A stretch of DNA of 10,544 nucleotides, from contig JAGHCW010000207.1 of assembly GCA_021160245.1 (NCBI GenBank), forward strand, positions 1-10,544, read 5' to 3'. This stretch comes from a bacterium. Its GTDB lineage: Bacteria > B130-G9. The notes beneath the pieces are model-generated. The model was not told the origin of the DNA. It saw only the letters and a list, made by a program, of their open reading frames with translations, and did no database searches. Position numbers and translations under genes: made by a program. Numbering within the stretch: the first letter of the stretch is position 1; each line of letters opens with the position of its first letter. Shown piece by piece: positions 1 to 7,482 of the stretch.

Positions 1-1100
1 ATCTTGTTCTCGGTGGGTAACTGAGAACCGGCATCTGTGCTATCTAGATCAAAGCCTGAGAAAGCCCGCCAGTCCACCAGCGAATAGTCCTCAATCCCGC
101 CAACCGGGTGTGTAAACCGTATGTATATGTCCCCCCAAACGTTAATATGATAATAGACATTATTGTTCATGGTGTTGGATGGGTCTGGAGGGTCATGCTG
201 AACTGACCCCCACAAAGTCGCGTATGACCATTGGCGATCACAGAATGTATTGTGGGTTATGATGTTTCTCAGCCCTGTTGTTAAGAACCTGGTTGCATCC
301 CCGCCAATGATGTAGTTATCAGAGACCTCGTTGTCATCACAGACCCCACCAGTATAGCCAAGAGAAATCTTGTCTCCATATCCTCCCGTGGCAGGAGAAT
401 AGAGCAGGTTACCTCGTATGATGTTGTTGTATGTGCGTTTGTTATAGTCACCTGAAGAACCACAAAGCAAGTATCTTGCATTCTTGAATACAGTATTTTC
501 CGTAATACGATAGCCATACGTATCCTTCGCGGAGGCCCCGAGCTGCATTGACATCTTACCGTTGTTGTGAATGATATTATGCTTGATGATCTTCAGACCA
601 TGCACTTCCTCATTCTGAGAGTATATCCCATGTCCGTGCGGGTCACCAGCATCGGGAGCCATGCCCCAGATATTATTACCATAGAACACATGCCCCGATC
701 CGACGCTCCAGCCACCAATGCCATTGGAATGATTAGCAAGATCGTGAATGATGCAGTTGACGATCTTAACGTCATCGCCGCCACCAACTTGGATGCCGCT
801 GGTTACGAATGCGCCAGTGTTCGTTATTTCTATGCCGTGAATGGTTGTGTTGTTCCCATTCACGGTTATCGAGCCATCAATTATGACCCGTTCATTGCCG
901 TAGGTTGTATAGACGATGGGGTGGTCACTCGTTCCATCTTGAGAACCCGGCTGACAGAGATCAAGACTATATGTCCCGCCTCGTAATACGACCAATGTGC
1001 CAGGAGCGAGGTCCGGATCCTCAATTATGCTCTCGATGCTCTTGGGATCGAGAGCTGTTCCCAAGGCTTCTGGTGATCCGTCGGGCGAGGCGTACATGAT
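1..1100 (-). other. Right-handed parallel beta-helix domain of the C25 protein (DUF1565 / PL9-like)
   Basis: From about residue 1264 the frame reads as a parallel beta-helix of the kind found in pectate-lyase-9 and chondroitinase-B-like proteins. The entry is MYASPDGSP, then GTLVVLRGGTYS, VIIDGS and TIHGIEITN. Coils follow with Asn ladders: VKIVNCIIHD, FYGNNIW, IIKHNIIHNN, YRITENTVFKN, NNIIRGNLLY. Near the window edge SLVDWRAFSGFDLDS resembles the closing W-x(3)-(T/S)-G-x-D-x-(N/D)-S segment common after such helices, so the domain is probably almost complete here. Such folds bind or cleave acidic polysaccharides. I cannot identify lyase catalytic residues, so binding and cleavage are both open. 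The coding sequence is AT-richer than the rest of the gene in its last 600 bases. Confidence 0.8.
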
Positions 1101-4100
1101 ACCTAATGGCGGAGGAGCTAACGTTGCCCCGAAGTTGCTGACCCCCGAATCCTGATACTCCCCGCCGTTGAAGCTGTAATAGAGCTTCGTCTCATCAACG
1201 CCGCTCTGGTCGTCTGAGGCGAAGAAATCCACGTCGATTGGGATGTCCTTCGCGTATTCGGGCGCCGTGCAATAGGATTCCGGCCTTGTGCTGTCCGTCT
1301 CGTCAAAGTCGGTCGTCGCGTCCGGCGAGCTCGGCGCATCTTCTGTGTTTCCGGCCTCGTCCTCTGAGAGCGTATAGAAGTCATAGACGCCTGTTTGACT
1401 GGGAGGGTCGAATTCATAAGTCCCTGAATCGCCGCTATCCTGAAGGCCGGAGTCCGTGTATTCGCCGCCGTCCTCGCGGTAGTAGAGCTTGGTGGTCGAG
1501 AGCCCAGAGCCATCGTCCGAGGCGGTGAACTCGACGGTTATCGGGCTTTCGTAGGCTATCTCCGGGGCAGAACAGGATGATACGGGGGCCGTGCAGTCGT
1601 AGGCCGTGCTATCATCCGGACCATAGGGAGGCGTCTCCTGATTCCCGGCGTCGTCAGTGGCCACCGTGTAGAAATCATAGGTTCCATCTCCCTCATTGGC
1701 AGTGAAGGAGAATGAGCCCGTCTCACCCTCCTCGCTCAGACCTGAGTACGTGTATGACCCGGAGTTGAACCGGTAGTAGAGCTTGGTGTAGCTCACGCCG
1801 GTGATGCTGTCCGACGATGAGAACGACACCGCGATGGGCGATGAGTTTGTGCTTGCAGGCGACGAGCAGGACGAAGAGGGACGCGAGGCATCGTATATCG
1901 TTATGCTGTCTGGGGAAGTAGGCGCCTGTTCCTCGTTGTCTGCCCTATCGGTAGAGATCGTGTAGAATGAATAAGTGCCCTCGCCGCTTGGGCAGCCGAA
2001 CGAGAATGAGCCTGAAGAAGAGCTCGACTGGCTGCCTGAATAGACATAGCTGCCGCTTCCAAACTTGTAGTAAAGCTTGGTGCTTGAAAGGCCCGTTCCG
2101 CCGCCGTCCGATGCGTTGAACGAGACGTTTATCGTGGATGTGCCATAGTTCGGTGATGAGCATGACGAAGAGGGTCGCGTGCAGTCGTAGGTCGTGCTGT
2201 CGTCTGCGGAGGTCTTCGTGTCCTCTTCGTTGCCCGCCTCGTCAGTTGCCAATGTGTAAAAATAATAGGCCCCCTCGCCGGCCGGAAGAGAGAAGGAGAA
2301 TTGCCCGGAATCGCCCGCCTCTGTCTCATTTGTGAACGTCCAGCTGCCGCTTTCAAACTTGTAGTAGAGCTTGGTCTCTAAAATGCCACTTCCACCATCA
2401 GATGACGTGAAGTTCAAAGTGATGCTCTGCGTCTTTGAGTAATCAGAGATAGAGCAGCTTGATGTGGGGTCAGACCCATCAACTCTGGGGCCGCTGCTGG
2501 TTCCTGATGACGGCAACCTGCAGCTGCCGGAATGTCCGTCCTCAAAGTAGAAGTAATATGAATGCAAGCCTTCGGAGAGCGACGATGTCTCATATTCGTA
2601 ATCACCGTCGGACGCCTCGCCTGCGCTTAACGTCATCGCATTCGGGTTTCCGTCGATGTACACAAAGGCGGTATCAGGCGAATCCTCGTCCTCGTCGTAG
2701 TAGTGAACGCAATATGAGAATGTGGCCCCCGACTGCCCGAGCTGCGGGCCCACGCTGCCGTCTGTCAATACAGGATCGCTGTTGCTCGTGTCCTCCTCAA
2801 CGGGGACCGTTCCTCTGAACGGCAAGTGGTCCTGCTTGGTTACTGTGATGTGCATTGTGCCCGTTGAAGTTGCTGACGGCGAGACTGATATAGTCGCCCA
2901 ACCATCGGCGCCGGTCTGGCCGGTCTCAAAGACCTCATCTTCCTTGTAAAGGCATACTAGGGCAGATTGCAGTGCGCTACCGCTCTCCGCATAGACCTCA
3001 AATTCATCCTGGCCTATCAGGAATCTGCTGTCGTAGCTGGTGCTGATCTCGGCCGGCGTATTCGTCCAAACCGGTGTCGTAGGCGGCCCCAGAAGGTTCA
3101 TTCCATAGAGGACCCAACGATAATATGGGCTGCTACTATAGCTCGCCTTGGCGTAGCTGACAAAGGCCTGTTTGGAATCGGAGAACGCCTCGCCCAGCCG
3201 ACATGTGCCGTAGTCAAAGATGGATGAGAAGAACTCCTGGCTATAGGCGTCATTAGGACCAGAGCCGGGATAGCCCGGACTAAACCAACCATAGCGGCTG
3301 TTGCCTATGAAGGCGATCCCACCGCCATTTGGAGCCAGAACAAATCGCTCGCCTATGCAGTCGTAGTCCATGGCCGCCGCCCAGCATCCGCCAGAATGAA
3401 GGATACCTGGCCGTGACGCATTCGATAGGCCGCTCATATCGTCTCGATAGAGATACTCAGCGCTTCCAACGTATTTGGCGCTCATCACTGAGTAGTTGGC
3501 GTGGCCCATGTTGCTTATTAGGTTGTATCCGCTGTTCAAACTTGAGATGACGTTTGAGCGGCCGGATGTGCTGTCGCGGTCATAGCGCTTTGCTATCGTC
3601 CAATCGCCGGGGATGCCGACGTAGCTCTCCATCGCGTCGAGGCAATCGCCTCCCCAAGTCGTATCATCGAGCTTGCAGGCGAACATGAGGAGCTTCTTCT
3701 GATAGTCGGCAGAGAGCCCACCGGACGCGCCCTCATACATCAGCACCTTATTCGCGATCGTTGTCGCCTCGCTCTCGGTGTCGAAAGGAAGCCGCCCGAC
3801 AATCACGTCAGCGTACATATCTATATTGTCCGGACTCACCTCACCCCACAGGCTGTCCCCGTCGTCATTCCACGTCCCATCCAGGTCGGCGTAGTAATAG
3901 TCACATTGCTGGTAATCGACATTGTCAAAGCCATCGCCGTCGCAGTCGAACGCATAAGCGATTCTCGTCGGGACAACGCTTGTGTCGCCTCCCAAAACGA
4001 CCCAGCCGAGTCCCTTGCTGGAATAGTAACTCTTTATGAAGTTCCTGATGTCCTCCGCCGTATCCTGACCGCCATAAGAGCCGGCAATCGACGATACTGA

Positions 4101-4886
4101 ATGGACCTCCGTCCGATAGCCTCTTTCGATCATCCAATCGCAAAGCGGCTCCATCTCATCAACGGTGGAGCCGCCGGTTATTATCACACAATCGACCGTA
4201 TCGAAGCTCGCCATAGGAGCCAGAAACGAGGCCGTTGGATAGACCGAGTCGCTGTTTGTGACCAGGCGCTTCACTCTGTCCTCACATGCCGTCCGTACGA
4301 TTTCGCTGCGCTGATATGAGGCGAGCGCGGAGGGTTGGCAAGGTGTGAGATGAAGCGAGATTGAGATGGACACAATCAGCGACAGCGTCTTGGACATTGG
4401 CCTGTACTCAAATGGCGTAACGATTAGTCCCGCGATGTTATATCCGGAAAGGTATCCCGAATCCGTGCAAACGGCAATCTCAGATGGATAGGGACTGTCG
4501 GTCTCGTAATAGGCCTCGTCTGGGCCGACAAACTCCGGCTCATTTCCTAGCTCGATTGGCACAAGCGGCTGAGCAGGATAAACCGTGAACTCCCCCGTCA
4601 AGACGTTCTTGGAGTATCCGGTAATCTCCATGTAGTCAACTTCACTATTTGCCGGAATGGAAACATAAACAGCTTTTTGTGGCAGTGCGGGGGCGCCGGG
4701 CTCCGATGTGACAAAGCACCCCGGGTAAGAGACGGCGTCAAATCCGTTCACTTGGGTTATGCTCAGCTTCTCAACGGGGAATTCCACAGACACCTCGATG
4801 CTCTCCCCAAGGCAGCTCGCACACAGAAGAAGGGCGAGTAACACCGCCCCAAGCATGTATCTTATGCGCAGATCATGGACTGGCAT
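1..4886 (-). CDS. Secreted C25 (gingipain-like) cysteine peptidase with Ig-like repeats and a C-terminal beta-helix; C-terminus outside the window
   Basis: One open frame of 1628 codons runs from ATG 4886 to the window edge with no stop. The start is supported by a GGGAGG Shine-Dalgarno six bases upstream. Residues 1-27 look like a signal peptide: charged start, then a Leu/Ala core from residue 11 to 24, ending CASCLG. The peptidase domain covers about residues 228-605. It contains GGDTSVVP (Asp301), acidic stretches that could bind calcium (Asp314-Asp318, and DLDGTW from Asp334), and DVIVGRLP. The candidate catalytic pair is His462 in NMGHANYS and Cys501 in SGGCWAA, spaced about as in gingipains. 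Beta-sandwich-like segments follow (about 610-690 and 700-795), then Ig-like repeats (805-1262) and a beta-helix (from about 1264). I infer an exported, surface-bound or released endopeptidase that also contacts a polysaccharide. Substrate specificity cannot be read. The true C-terminus, which may hold a sorting signal, is missing. The preceding gene is a DNA methyltransferase 139 bases away with no obvious functional link. Confidence 0.92.
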   Translation of the reverse strand, partial: MPVHDLRIRYMLGAVLLALLLCASCLGESIEVSVEFPVEKLSITQVNGFDAVSYPGCFVTSEPGAPALPQKAVYVSIPANSEVDYMEITGYSKNVLTGEFTVYPAQPLVPIELGNEPEFVGPDEAYYETDSPYPSEIAVCTDSGYLSGYNIAGLIVTPFEYRPMSKTLSLIVSISISLHLTPCQPSALASYQRSEIVRTACEDRVKRLVTNSDSVYPTASFLAPMASFDTVDCVIITGGSTVDEMEPLCDWMIERGYRTEVHSVSSIAGSYGGQDTAEDIRNFIKSYYSSKGLGWVVLGGDTSVVPTRIAYAFDCDGDGFDNVDYQQCDYYYADLDGTWNDDGDSLWGEVSPDNIDMYADVIVGRLPFDTESEATTIANKVLMYEGASGGLSADYQKKLLMFACKLDDTTWGGDCLDAMESYVGIPGDWTIAKRYDRDSTSGRSNVISSLNSGYNLISNMGHANYSVMSAKYVGSAEYLYRDDMSGLSNASRPGILHSGGCWAAAMDYDCIGERFVLAPNGGGIAFIGNSRYGWFSPGYPGSGPNDAYSQEFFSSIFDYGTCRLGEAFSDSKQAFVSYAKASYSSSPYYRWVLYGMNLLGPPTTPVWTNTPAEISTSYDSRFLIGQDEFEVYAESGSALQSALVCLYKEDEVFETGQTGADGWATISVSPSATSTGTMHITVTKQDHLPFRGTVPVEEDTSNSDPVLTDGSVGPQLGQSGATFSYCVHYYDEDEDSPDTAFVYIDGNPNAMTLSAGEASDGDYEYETSSLSEGLHSYYFYFEDGHSGSCRLPSSGTSSGPRVDGSDPTSSCSISDYSKTQSITLNFTSSDGGSGILETKLYYKFESGSWTFTNETEAGDSGQFSFSLPAGEGAYYFYTLATDEAGNEEDTKTSADDSTTYDCTRPSSSCSSPNYGTSTINVSFNASDGGGTGLSSTKLYYKFGSGSYVYSGSQSSSSSGSFSFGCPSGEGTYSFYTISTDRADNEEQAPTSPDSITIYDASRPSSSCSSPASTNSSPIAVSFSSSDSITGVSYTKLYYRFNSGSYTYSGLSEEGETGSFSFTANEGDGTYDFYTVATDDAGNQETPPYGPDDSTAYDCTAPVSSCSAPEIAYESPITVEFTASDDGSGLSTTKLYYREDGGEYTDSGLQDSGDSGTYEFDPPSQTGVYDFYTLSEDEAGNTEDAPSSPDATTDFDETDSTRPESYCTAPEYAKDIPIDVDFFASDDQSGVDETKLYYSFNGGEYQDSGVSNFGATLAPPPLGIMYASPDGSPEALGTALDPKSIESIIEDPDLAPGTLVVLRGGTYSLDLCQPGSQDGTSDHPIVYTTYGNERVIIDGSITVNGNNTTIHGIEITNTGAFVTSGIQVGGGDDVKIVNCIIHDLANHSNGIGGWSVGSGHVFYGNNIWGMAPDAGDPHGHGIYSQNEEVHGLKIIKHNIIHNNGKMSMQLGASAKDTYGYRITENTVFKNARYLLCGSSGDYNKRTYNNIIRGNLLYSPATGGYGDKISLGYTGGVCDDNEVSDNYIIGGDATRFLTTGLRNIITHNTFCDRQWSYATLWGSVQHDPPDPSNTMNNNVYYHINVWGDIYIRFTHPVGGIEDYSLVDWRAFSGFDLDSTDAGSQLPTENK
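1101..2474 (-). repeat. Tandem Ig-like repeats in the C25 protein: four complete copies and one shortened copy
   Basis: Five in-frame copies lie head to tail on the minus strand: 2178-2474, 1884-2177, 1590-1883, 1287-1589 and 1101-1286. The first four are 99, 98, 98 and 101 residues. The fifth is only about 62. Each opens with a Ser/Cys-rich SSCS-like motif. Each also has TKLYYK/R near its middle, visible on the plus strand as gtagtagagcttggt or close variants near 2361, 2066, 1771 and 1481. Complete copies close with FYT-x-(A/S)-x-D-(E/D/R)-A-(G/D)-N followed by a Ser/Asp/Pro linker. The form is that of bacterial Ig-like beta-sandwich stalk modules holding a catalytic domain away from the cell or binding ligand. 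A Cys near each N-terminus and a YDC near the end of copies 1 and 3 could form disulfides. The DNA copies have diverged and are not identical repeats. Confidence 0.9.
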
Positions 4887-4892
4887 TACCTA

Positions 4893-4898
4893 CCTCCC
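4893..4898 (-). promoter_or_regulatory. Ribosome binding site of the C25 peptidase gene
   Basis: The minus strand reads GGGAGG six bases before ATG 4886. This decides the start over the in-frame Met11 codon, which has no purine-rich stretch before it and would remove the charged end of the signal peptide. A second AGGAGG (4915-4920) lies directly against an out-of-frame ATG (4912-4914) and is too close to serve it. Confidence 0.75.
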
Positions 4899-5025
4899 TG
4901 TAGAATATGGTCATCCTCCTCGCTCCGTCTAGGACAAACTCTTCGGACAATGGCTGCGGAAGCTTTAGCCGGAAATTGGCCAGGGAATCTAGCACAGAAG
5001 GTCAGCGGATAGGTTGCCTAAGGCT

Positions 5026-7482
5026 TTATAGGCGGGGCGGACATTGTTCTCTCGCATGGCAAAGGCATTCGGCAACAGCCCTATCGAGCGCCTCATTTTC
5101 AGATGAGAATTCCGTAAGATCGCCATCTAGGGAGGCGCGATGGAAATTTGTGGAAAAACTCACGATTTCCTGGTGAAGCGAGCTCTTTGCATCGTATCTA
5201 GGAATCCTGACGAACTCCATTATGTGCGGCCCGGCGAAACTCTTGCCGCCGGACACTGAGCAACTCGAGACGAGAGAACTCACGGGCTTGGAGTTCAGCA
5301 ACCCGCAGACAAAGTGCGCCTCGTTCTCGCTTGAGCAAGCCACAAATGCGTGTGTATTTTGCGGCAGAACCGGCTTGCCATCCTCAAAAGGAAGCAGCGC
5401 GGCCTCGAGCTTCGACCCCATGATCCGCCAGCCAACTCGCCATCTCGCAAGCGTATATGGCCCAACGTTGAACATCGACCAGAAGGCGTGGCGCTTTGCA
5501 TGGAAGTACTTTATGTAGGCCGCCCGCTGCCTGAGCTGCGGCTCAAATCGGCGAAGATAGCGAAGGGTCTTGGGGTATCTGGTACGCATCGTTTTCTCGT
5601 CTATCCCACACCGCCTCACCGGGTCCTGCGCCAGGATGATCATGACCGAAGGGCGGGCATCCCACTTCCGAAGGTCCCGGCCCAATAGCTGTGAGTACAC
5701 AAGGTCTGGCTCAATCACCGCCCTGACCTTCTTGACCTTGATCTTTCCTATGTCGTGGATGTTCTCGATCTGAAGCGCGCCGCTTTCAAGCTGCTTGATG
5801 ATTCTGATAATGAAGCATCCGGAGAGACCGGCACAGTTCACGCCCTCTCGCGCTTGATAATGCGACGGGCCGATCATCGAGCGCAACGTCGGAAACCTAT
5901 CCGATGTTGCGGTCAGCCAGGGCGATGTCGGCGAGTTTTGATCGACAGGTTCGGCAGCCATCTGGACTAGTTCGCAACCCTTGATAGGCGATGTCTCTCT
6001 TTTCGGAGAGGCCGCTTGATCTCCGCTTGTTCGCCTATGCAGACTGTAGGGGAGAGGATATTGACTCGGCTTTCTCGATCGCTCGCAGATAATCGCCGCC
6101 GTTCGGGTTGAGGCGCCCGGGAATGGCCTTAGTGAGGTAAGATCGTGAACGGCCTTGACGTCTATGAAGACCCGCTCTTCTGCTTTCTCGAAGAAAAACC
6201 GCCGGAATCCGTCGCCAGCGCCTCGGGTCTTGAAGACGCTTTGTGTGATGAGAAAACCCAGCTTCCCCCCGTCTCTCAGCAGGCGATCGATACAGCGATA
6301 GAGAAAGAGCATCGAGAGGTCCTTCTTTGCGCCTCCCATCCTGCCCTTTCTGCCGGAAAGAGAGAAGAGTCCATAATTCCTCCATAGAGGCTTTGTCAGT
6401 TCCCTGTATCCCGGCGATAGCGCATCCCAAAGCACCCACGGCGGATTCCCGACCACGATGTCAAACCTTCCTGCTGAGCTGGCGCCTATGTCTTCCGGTT
6501 TAGCCATCCGAACACCTCCGCGCGACCAATCCGCGTCATTTAGAATGTCCAGCCGGCGAATAGGAAGCTCAAGCGGCGGATTAAACGGCAGAGCTTGCCG
6601 CAGAGCGATGATGATATTCACTTTTGCGGCCAGAACCGCCAGGGGATTGACGTCTATCCCCTCAATATTCAGAAGACGCTCACTTGCTGATTTCTGCCGG
6701 TCTCCTTCTCCGGCAAGGCTATCCGTAGATGAAGCACCCATCGAGCGGCCAATTGCACGCATGATGAAAGCGCCGGAACCGCAAGACGGATCGACCAGCT
6801 TTAGCTCGGATTCCCCGTCATACTCGATGGCGTCCAGCAGAAAATCCACAAGCCACTCCGGCGTGTAGTATTCTCCCAGCGCGTGGCGGACCTTGCGAGG
6901 CAGAAGCGATGCGTAAAGCTCCCCGAGAAGCTCATGGAACTCGGCATCCCACTCGCCGGCGCTTGGGATTCCGCAGGATGTTGAGCAGTCTAGCGCCTCA
7001 CCTATTGAATCGGCGAGCGCATCCGACCAAGCGGTAAGATACCAGTTGAAGCAGTCGTCCTGCGGAAAATTCAGGATGCCGGCATTGCGGAAGCTCTCTC
7101 CGCTCTCGATTCTCCGCATCAGATCAAGAACCCCGGATGCAGACGAGGGACACCGGGCGAGGGGAGGATTGCCGGCACTTACGACTGCCTGCGCGGCCAA
7201 GAGCTTTGCGACGAGCGCGAAATACGTATGGATAGCGAAGAGCGCCATCTCCGACGTGACCTGCTCTTGTGGCAGAGGGTATTTTATGCCGAGGGAATCA
7301 CCCTCCGAGAGCTTTTGCTTGCTCTTCTCAGGGAGTGGATATTCTCTGCGCCACGTCTTCAAGAGGGCTGCCTGATCTGAAGACACGGCTATCGACTTGC
7401 AGAGCGCGGATATGATCCTTTGCGCAATTGGCCCCTTCGGGCCGAATATTGAAGCTATCTGGCTCGATCCGAGCGTCCTCAC
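5026..7482 (-). CDS. N6-adenine DNA methyltransferase, Eco57I-like, without a nuclease domain
   Basis: From GTG 7482 the product has 818 residues and transfers a methyl group from SAM to adenine N6 in DNA. Seen in the sequence: HTYFALVAKLLAA (from about residue 85), the GEYYTPEWLVDFLL segment before the core (from 203), SAM motif I DPSCGSGAF (231-239), the acidic IEGIDVNPLA loop (273-282) and catalytic motif IV NPPW (346-349). The C-terminal half (about 530-770) ends in NSKPVSSLV and EFVRIPRYD, typical of the target-recognition region of Eco57I/TaqI-like enzymes. Type IIG relatives carry a PD-(D/E)xK nuclease before the HTY segment. Here only about 80 residues precede it, so this looks like a stand-alone methyltransferase. 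The start is uncertain: the frame opens at ATG 7665, deep inside the MATE gene. I chose GTG 7482 because it gives a 4-base GTGA overlap with the MATE stop and a weak GGAAG lies 11 bases upstream. GTG 7500 is the main alternative. Confidence 0.88.
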   Translation of the reverse strand: MRTLGSSQIASIFGPKGPIAQRIISALCKSIAVSSDQAALLKTWRREYPLPEKSKQKLSEGDSLGIKYPLPQEQVTSEMALFAIHTYFALVAKLLAAQAVVSAGNPPLARCPSSASGVLDLMRRIESGESFRNAGILNFPQDDCFNWYLTAWSDALADSIGEALDCSTSCGIPSAGEWDAEFHELLGELYASLLPRKVRHALGEYYTPEWLVDFLLDAIEYDGESELKLVDPSCGSGAFIMRAIGRSMGASSTDSLAGEGDRQKSASERLLNIEGIDVNPLAVLAAKVNIIIALRQALPFNPPLELPIRRLDILNDADWSRGGVRMAKPEDIGASSAGRFDIVVGNPPWVLWDALSPGYRELTKPLWRNYGLFSLSGRKGRMGGAKKDLSMLFLYRCIDRLLRDGGKLGFLITQSVFKTRGAGDGFRRFFFEKAEERVFIDVKAVHDLTSLRPFPGASTRTAAIICERSRKPSQYPLPYSLHRRTSGDQAASPKRETSPIKGCELVQMAAEPVDQNSPTSPWLTATSDRFPTLRSMIGPSHYQAREGVNCAGLSGCFIIRIIKQLESGALQIENIHDIGKIKVKKVRAVIEPDLVYSQLLGRDLRKWDARPSVMIILAQDPVRRCGIDEKTMRTRYPKTLRYLRRFEPQLRQRAAYIKYFHAKRHAFWSMFNVGPYTLARWRVGWRIMGSKLEAALLPFEDGKPVLPQNTHAFVACSSENEAHFVCGLLNSKPVSSLVSSCSVSGGKSFAGPHIMEFVRIPRYDAKSSLHQEIVSFSTNFHRASLDGDLTEFSSENEALDRAVAECLCHAREQCPPRL
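7479..7482 (-). promoter_or_regulatory. GTGA stop/start overlap between MATE and methyltransferase genes
   Basis: On the minus strand the MATE frame ends GTG TGA. The methyltransferase frame can begin at the GTG sharing two bases with that TGA. Overlaps of this kind usually mark translational coupling, where the ribosome ending one gene begins the next. The preceding purine stretch (GGAAG, 7494-7498) is far from the GTG, so initiation would depend on coupling. Confidence 0.5.

Noticed and set aside
567-986. A 139-codon plus-strand frame opposite the beta-helix region.
   Set aside because: It lies entirely opposite a clear beta-helix coding sequence and shows no domain pattern of its own.
4873-4914. 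A 13-residue leader frame (ATG 4914 to TGA 4873, minus) overlapping the start of the C25 gene, which could couple translation.
   Set aside because: Its AGGAGG directly abuts the ATG with no spacing, and nothing in its sequence suggests attenuation.
5016-5033. A small stem GCCTA/TAGGC around the methyltransferase stop codon as a terminator.
   Set aside because: It has only five pairs, an eight-base loop and no following T-run. No convincing terminator or promoter could be found in 4887-5025.
6035-6439. A 134-codon minus-strand frame inside the methyltransferase gene.
   Set aside because: It covers the NPPW region in another frame. The methyltransferase frame carries the recognisable motifs, and this one is Arg/Gly-rich shadow sequence.
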